Of a stretch of DNA of 64,000 bases, positions 57,770-64,000 are shown in pieces; within the stretch, counting starts at the first letter, position 1; each line of letters opens with the position of its first letter. The notes beneath the pieces are model-generated. The model saw nothing but the letters and a program-made list of their open reading frames with translations, was not told the origin of the DNA and searched no databases. This stretch comes from Dermanyssus gallinae (taxonomy: Eukaryota > Arthropoda > Arachnida > Mesostigmata > Dermanyssidae), in NCBI GenBank assembly GCA_003439945.1, contig QVRM01002079.1:1-64000 (forward strand). Reading direction: 5' to 3'. A program made the translations under genes and the position numbers.

Positions 57770-60490
57770 TTACGTGCGCAAGTTTATTCCACTGTTCTTA
57801 AATCTCCAACATATGTGCGACAACATCCTTGGTACTCTCCATGCCGGGCAGTGGAACACCGTGTGTTCCGGTATTTCAGGTTATCAGGTTACAGAAAATG
57901 CAGATGTTCATTCAATTCGTCTTTCCAATCCGTTTCAAATATTCTTGAAACTCCCCATGGCCTGTAAGGACCTGCGTGATGTGGAAGGTCAGATATCTGC
58001 CGGGTCTATCTATCCAAGACCTGATGTTGGGGACAAGCGTCTTGACAGAGAAGCCTAGTTCGCATTCTTGAATGGTGTTCTACTCACGTTGCCGCTCCTC
58101 CATCATCTGCGAATAGGCGTCGTTATAATCAAACAGGGGATCCGACCACACAGCTGTTTGTTTGTCGATCTTGAGATCCCATGGTATGGTTCCGGCCAGA
58201 GCTAGCGCTGCGGGTGTGCTGACGGTTTTATAACCGCCAATGATTCTCAACAACGCAGCCCCTCTCTGTGTCCTTCGCAGTATACCTCTGTTGCGTTCGG
58301 TTGCGGTCGCCTGCTGCATCCACACTGGTGAACCGAAAAGCGCCACTGACTTTCCTACCTTCACGAGAAATCGCCTGAGCCCTGTGGGCGTTAGGAAAGA
58401 GGCGTGCAATCTTATTAATCACTTTAAGTGCCCTGTTGGTGGCGACCTTGATATGAGTAGTTTCTCGTAGGTCGCGAGCGAGATGGACACCGAGGTACCG
58501 AGCCGTGCTCGAGATTTTTATTTCCTCGGGTGCCAATTTTAGACTAGTGTCTTGACAGTGTCTTCGGCCTATAAACTGTACTGCTTCACTTTTTGAGGGG
58601 GCCTTTTTCAACCCGGCCTCGTCCATCCAGTCCTCGATCACTTTCAGCGCAGCCTTGATTGTCTCCTCGAGGTCGTCTGCATTGGCTACAAGCTCCGATC
58701 CATGGGGCATATCCGGAAGGCGAAGGACGTCTTTGTATGCCAAATTTCAGAGTAGAGGGCCTGCGGCACTCGATCCCTGCGGCACTTCGACCGTATTTGC
58801 AAATTCTTTTCTATTGCTCTGCACCGATCGAGCTTCCAGATAATCAGAGACTAGTCGGACCAGGAGGTACTTTCTTCCTCGTAAGTATATTGAGTATAAC
58901 CCTCCAGGGCATACTGTTGAAAGCGTTTTTGACATCAAGAAGAATCGCCATGTAGAACTCGCGAGTCATAATTGACGAAGTATGGATTAATTCTGTTTTC
59001 GAAACCACCATGTGCACGTCTGAAAGCACCGAGCGATTCTTTCGGAATCCATACTGTGAATCAGGAATTAGCCCGTATCTTTCCACAAACGTTTGCAGTC
59101 TTCCTTCCGGAATCGCCTCGATGCACTTGGCCAGCGTGTTCAGGAGATAGATTGGGCGTTAAGAGCCATTTCCTTTCGGGATCAGCGCAAAGTCAGCCTT
59201 CTTCCAGGTTGGCGGTATCTTCCCCTCTTTTTGGGTCTCCGCGGGCACTGCCGCAATAACTTTTGGGTAATCTATAACAGTAGGCAAGCTGCAGCGGCCG
59301 GGATTCCGTCTGGGCCAGCTTAAGCGAGGAGGTGCGGTTAGTGGGTATGGGTCTCAACGGAGTAACATCCAACCGTTGGGGTCGAGTCCCACACTGCTAG
59401 AGATAGAGACTCGTATCGATAGTGCGTAACTGCATGAATAACCTCCTCCTCCTCCAAAAAAAACCCCATACGTGCGACTGCCGGAATCAAGTTGACGCAC
59501 ATTTCAGACTCCGTTTCCTCCGGATCGCTTGGCGCTGTCTCCTCACCGTCGTCCATCAGAACAACGTCTTCCATGGCGGGCAGGCACACTGTCTACTATG
59601 GCAAGCGATCTAAAACGGGTGCTCTGGGAACAAGGAACGGATAATACCCTCTTTCTCCTCGTCAGGTAGACTCTCTATTCTATTCTGTTTCCTTTGAGCC
59701 TGCCCCTGATCAGCTCGCGGTTATGCGCGGTCCCTCCACGCTCTCTACAAGTACTTCACGCTTTCTACGAGTTGCTTCCAGCAATCGTTCCTACTTTTGT
59801 TGATGGGCCTTCGCAGAAAATCTCTCCTTCTTTTAATTCCGTGAGTAGTCGCTGATCTTGTTTATCGTTGCCGCCCCGACGCTTTGAATGCTCGTAGGTG
59901 CCTCGTGCCCGCACGCAGTCCTGTCGTGCCAGTGCAATAACCTCATTCCACCAGCATTTTGGTTCGCATTGATTTTTTCTACCGGGTGATTCGCGTGGCA
60001 TACCGCGCGCGGATTGTGGTGGTGGTCAGGTCTAGATGCGACTCCTTCCCTGCCATCTCAGACATATACGTGGTGGCCCAGTGCAGTTCATCACTGCAAG
60101 ACCCTTCCGTACGAGCTAGTCCATTAGAGTTTGTCCTCTTCGTAATTTGTCGCGACCGTCATACCGGCGACGTGGCATTGAAATCTCCAGTGTAGACAAC
60201 GAAAGGCTGACTGCATGTCCTTGGTCCATAGTCAGTTCATCCAGAAACTCCTCAAGATCTTCCAGCGCACGGTTAGCACTAATGTAGTTTGGTATGACAT
60301 AGGTATCTCTACTTATGTCCGTGATCCATCATTTGGCCGTAACCGGAGATGTATTGGGCTTGCTTACCACACACAGCACAGCTTTATGCTTTATAGTAGA
60401 CACGTCTAGAATGTCATGTACCTGCCTACTTCTGTTACAGTTTAACTGCAGTACATTAATACTATTGCTGGCCATTATTAGATGCAGTAG
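57770..60490 (-). pseudogene. decayed R1-like LINE (endonuclease, RT, C-terminus)
   Basis: Minus strand from 60490 downwards. INVLQLNCNRSRQVHDIL is the AP-endonuclease N-terminus, YISANRALEDLEEFLDEL and GDFNATSP (60200-60160) are central motifs, and CWWNEVIALARQDC is the pre-RT linker. Then come YGFRKNRSVLSD and LLDVKNAFNSMPW (motif A), a ruined catalytic box (NADD for YADD), RYLGVHLARDL, RRTQRGAALLRIIGGYKTVST and LTFHITQVLTGHGEF. Stops and shifts occur throughout. It is a diverged relative of the 40-45 kb LINE. The segment 59336-59760 is foreign: it contains a tail repeat inserted in the opposite orientation. Confidence 0.85.
59336..59463 (+). mobile_element. LINE-tail/SINE repeat, copy 2, nested in LINE relic
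   Basis: GGTTAGTGGGTATGGGTCTC ... GGGGTCGAGTCCCAC ... CCTCCTCCTCCTCCAAAAAAA matches the 3' tail of the 40-kb LINE almost base for base over about 120 bases, but sits on the opposite strand from its host LINE. It is either a very short 5'-truncated LINE copy or a SINE that shares the LINE tail. Confidence 0.85.
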
Positions 60491-60589
60491 CCTTTTTTTC
60501 GTAGGAGCAAAACTGTGTCCTTAGCGAAATAAATCTGTGTTGATTGGTTTGAGTTTGTTACTAAGTCGTTGGTGTAAAAGCAGAAGACC

Positions 60590-61960
60590 TAATTAACTTC
60601 TCAGGGCAACCCCCCCCCCCCCGCCGAGACAGTGGCTGCATTACTCCTTATACTCTTACTCTCAAACATTGCATTTTATACAAGTGTAGTTAATTTTGTT
60701 AATTAATTTTTAATGATATACAATGTTGAACGCTTTACTCAAATCACAGAATATTGCTTTACAAGAATCGCCACTCTAGTGTGTCTGTCATATAATTGGT
60801 CACTGCAACACTGCCGTTTCTTATATATTAGATATATTGCGCTTTTCTGGTACATTAAAACCCCCGAACAAAACATCTGATTATCTTAGTAGTTTTTTGG
60901 ATGAATTACCAGAATAGATTTTGACACAGATATTTCTCCTATCGAAGCAAAATGCTTGAAAAAATATGAGTTTATGGCCTTCTATGGTTTGTTTGGGGAT
61001 TATCAGCATGTTTAAATTGAGTTTAAAAAAATGTTTCTTCACTTTTTAGAAGCTTAGAAAGAATATTTTTGTAAGCATCGCACCTATGCGTTACTTAACG
61101 TGACTGTTTTATTTTGTGTAATTTATGCAACTTGTCTTCTTTACGAATTGCTGTTACTAATCTAGTGTATCCCACTATTTCATATGTGTGTATTTTGATT
61201 TTAAATGTCAGAAAGCTATACATTCTTCCAACAACTAGATGTATGCACTCTAGAATAAAAGACTGGCGTCATTGGCCGAATCTGTTGTTTGCATGAATCC
61301 TTTACTATAGCTCACTTTTGACTTGAATTAACGATACTCGATTGATTTTATGGTGCGGTGCTGTCTGTCTTTGTCTTTTCCAAATAAGTAAAATTCAAAA
61401 TTAATTAGTTAGTCATTTATGCCTCTCGAGTCCATACTGTCAAAACTAAATCCAAAACAAACTCGCTTGCTGCCTATAGAATATGTAATAAATGAGACTT
61501 CTGCCGGCTTTGGTTAATCTTGTAGGTAGTTCTTCGTTTAATAAAATAAAACTCTTAGTGGCTAGGTTTTCAGCATATCCTTCCGGTACGTTATTATTTT
61601 CTAGTAGACATATGTTTATGTCCCCAACAATCAGGCAATCGGCAGGCAAATTCAGGACTGAGTTGTGAAATCAACTTCGGTAACAAATTAATTGCGAATG
61701 ATTCTGAATTTGAAACGCCAGGCAATGGTGATCTATAAATTGCTGCAAAATTTCTGATTGCAAACTACTATTTCGACCAAGCAGCAGTCGCAGTCCGTTA
61801 TATCCTTTACAAATTACTGTTGCTTACAAATACTGCAACCCCACCTGCTCTGTATAAATAATTTGATAAAAAATAGGATTTGTATCCTTTTATAATAAAG
61901 AAACCTTTCTCCTGTGGATAACTCCAAGATTCTGTACGTGCCACCACACCAGTCACACAA
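60590..61960 (-). pseudogene. decayed Jockey/CR1-like LINE
   Basis: Minus strand. Near 61850 YLYRAGGVAVFVSNS is the endonuclease R-x-G-G-V-A-x-x-V block. At 61649-61450 CLIVGDINICLLENN and LPTRLTKAGRSLIYYIF correspond to the G-D-x-N and T-R ... S-x-I-D-x-I-F motifs (the Asp is Tyr here). Near 60760 IFCDLSKAFNIVYH is RT motif A. Stops and indels separate them. It is a different LINE lineage from the R1-like relic next to it. Confidence 0.7.
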
Positions 61961-62740
61961 TTTGTCAACTAAGATACAAAGTTATCAACGTTCTGACGTA
62001 AGCTTCTTATGTTAATTATTTGGAATCGTACTGCCCTTATCTTCCCTCCAGCTTCCCCCCCCTCGAACAACACTGGAGTCAGTCATGAGATCGATCTTCA
62101 TCTCCAGCTGGAAAAATAAATAAAAAAATTATACTCTTATGACCAGCAACCTAAAAATAACCTAGCATTAGCATCAAATTTACTTATAACAATAGTCGCT
62201 CCAGCCAAATGTTGATTCATTTTACTGCTAAGCTAAATGTCTAAAATTATTAATCGCTTGGATTTAACACAACTTATTAGTGGCGGTTCAATGTTGTGCC
62301 AATGTTGATCTACAGCCTTCGCAGGGTGTGGGGCCATTTTTCAGCGGCAAAATTTGCGCAGCTACAAAGATGCTTCACAAAAATCGTGTACCTGCTGGCG
62401 AGTTGCGGACCGGTAGTGGAAACAAACAGAGTCAGGCTTAGGTCACCCATTACAGGATAGAACGGCATGCACTAGCCGGCACGTGTATACAAGGCACATC
62501 GCGCATGGCTATCACCACTTGGTATGTTCGACTCAAAGATTTCACCAAGTTTGCGATCAATATATTTGCCGGTTCTGCTCGCAAATATGCGCTAAATACC
62601 ACGCAGCGAGCTGCCAGACGCATGGGCGGTTTTTGGATTTTTTCGCCCGGTGGGACCGTCGCTGACGTGTTCACATTTTCTATAATGAAGACTATTGCAA
62701 TAGTGTACCATCTTGAAGTTCTTGCGAAATAAACAATTAG
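61961..62740. other. unassigned
   Basis: Open frames at 62450-62746 on both strands have no motif I know. Confidence 0.35.
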
Positions 62741-62747
62741 TAGCACC

Positions 62748-63156
62748 TCACTTCATCTTCTTCAGATCCTCTTCCGTTGTAATCCAGATTAGCTCGTTAT
62801 ACTTCTGCATAGCCAGCCAGCGCAAACGCTTCAGTTCCTTCGGGATCTGCCTGAATAACGACATCTCTGTAACGGCAGCCCGAAAGCAGAATTGTTTTGC
62901 TGTGAAAGCTTGGTGCTTTTTCCTAAATGACTTCACACTATCAGTAGAGTTGGTTGAGTGGGAAATCCAACGACTGGGTCAGTCGAGCTCTTAGCGAGCG
63001 ATTTTCCACCTTCAATGAACGCAACTTACCTTTCAAGGACTCCAGCTCCTTGGCAATCAGTTCCTTGACCACGGTCATCAAGCGGCACTCATTCTTCTTA
63101 AGCTCCTCCTGAACAAATGTCCTCAGTTGGTTTAGCTTTCCCATCATTTTTAGCAC
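62748..63156 (-). other. short frames with coiled-coil character
   Basis: The minus frame 63156-62941 (71 codons) is rich in Leu, Lys and Glu with heptad spacing (ELKKNECRLMTVVKELIAKE, then LKGKLRSLKVENRSL). A second frame (62936-62748) continues after a stop with a basic, helical composition. A coiled coil followed by a basic domain is typical of LINE ORF1 proteins, but a decayed host exon is equally possible. Confidence 0.4.
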
Positions 63157-63514
63157 ATTGGTTTACATTTAATCAGTGAGTTTTTTGCCGACTGAAAGAA
63201 CAACACCCTACTAAACGTTGCTTGGCGGCACTGTTATAATCGTGAGTGTCAATTTTGAAGCGGAACCTCTTGTCCTTACGGCTGTATTTGTTGCCATTAT
63301 TTATACTAGTTCTAAGTCACATTGGCTCCATCCTGCGCGTGCCGTTTCCGTCCTAGGTGTTTTTTGTTAAAAACAAATTATTGGTGAGGAAACACTTTCT
63401 GCCGTTCGTGTCTAATTTAAATGACGGTGCTGTGGGGCAATATATTCATTTGAAATCGTGCGGAGTTTGGCTTGACTCCAAATAATGTGCATGGGCACCT
63501 GTTCATATAGCCAT
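63157..63514. other. unassigned
   Basis: No recognised feature. Confidence 0.4.
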
Positions 63515-64000
63515 AAGAACGAACCGGTTCTAAGAAGGAGCCGGTTCTAAGAACGAGCCGGTTCTAAGAACGAGCCAGTTCTAAGAACGAGCCGGTTCTA
63601 AGAACGAGCCAGTTCTAAGAACGAGCTAGTTCTAAGAACGAGCCGGTGCTTAGGTTGAGCCGGTGCTTAGAACGAGCCAATTCTAAAACGAGCTAGTTTT
63701 AAGAACGAGCCGGTGTTAAGAACGAGCCGATTCTAAGCACGAGCTGTTGTAAGATCGAGCCGATTATAAGAACACGCCGGTTCTAAGAACGAGCCGGTTC
63801 TAAAGACAAAACGGTTCTATTGAACGAGCCGGTTCTAAGAACGAGCCGGTTCTTAGAACGAGCCGGTTCGGTTCTCAGAACCAGCCGGTTATATTGAACG
63901 AGCCGGTTATATTGAACGAGCCGGTTTTATTGAACGAGCCGGTTTTATTGAACAAAACAGTTCTAAGAACGAACCAGTTCTAAGAACGAGCCGGTTCTAA
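63515..64000. repeat. 17-bp minisatellite, runs off the window
   Basis: About 28 copies of GAGCCGGTTCTAAGAAC and variants (TTCTTAGAAC, TTATATTGAAC, TTTTATTGAAC, GGTGCTTAG). The unit contains the near-palindrome GTTCTAAGAAC and CCGGTTC words. The first half is more variable than the last. Confidence 0.95.

Noticed and set aside
63515..64000. Telomeric repeat or CRISPR-like array
   Set aside because: The 17-bp unit is not TTAGG-like, and there are no spacers.

Overview
This is a eukaryotic, repeat-dense nuclear window that most likely comes from an arthropod. Evidence for this is two split genes with good splice sites, mariner relics, R1-like, R2-like and Jockey/CR1-like non-LTR retrotransposons, tRNA-derived SINEs, and about twenty (TA)n microsatellites. 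One short SINE carries a block (GCATTTCGATG...GCGAAA) that I recall from tick SINEs, so an arachnid is my weak preference. Nothing supports a prokaryote, organelle or virus. Most long open frames are read-through of microsatellites (poly-Tyr/Ile, poly-Val/Leu, poly-Asn) or shadows.

Two host genes are supported. (1) 21678-24333 (+) is a class 3 aldehyde dehydrogenase of the fatty-aldehyde type with a hydrophobic C-terminal anchor. It has two exons joined by a GC-AG intron that contains a (TA)n tract. (2) 54272-49168 (-) is a tetraspanin rebuilt from five exons whose phases all match. Its large loop has eight cysteines with CCG and PESCC motifs, the signature of the TspanC8 group; its C-terminal end is not resolved. 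Other stretches (7, 27, 30 and 35 kb) may hold exons I cannot identify.

The rest is mobile DNA in layers. 1-10 kb: relics of a transposase and two LINEs, and a 5' fragment of U2 snRNA set between two (TA)n tracts. 10-12 kb: CAA/CAG- and GTT-rich DNA. 13-17 kb: a mariner relic, a SINE, a TA-flanked retroelement tail, a Jockey/CR1-like relic and a perfect 41-bp palindrome. 26-34 kb: two more mariner relics, LINE scraps and a SINE. 36.5-46.3 kb is the richest block: a 12-bp minisatellite, a 2143-bp mariner-type foldback with two 960-bp arms, an R1-like LINE (minus strand) whose 3' end has been tandemly amplified in 932-bp units, and, head-to-head across a 50-bp (TA)n, the 3' end of an R2-like element with a PD-(D/E)XK endonuclease. 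54.8-56 kb: a second, older foldback. 57.8-62 kb: two decayed LINEs. 63.5-64 kb: a 17-bp minisatellite running off the window.

The recurring theme is that (TA)n tracts flank unrelated insertions on both sides: the R1-like LINE, the R2-like LINE and its short tails, the U2 fragment, a SINE, both foldbacks and a GC-rich block. The TA-flanked R2-like family and the U2 chimera are the best candidates for something undescribed. All calls come from reading the sequence by eye without database searches.
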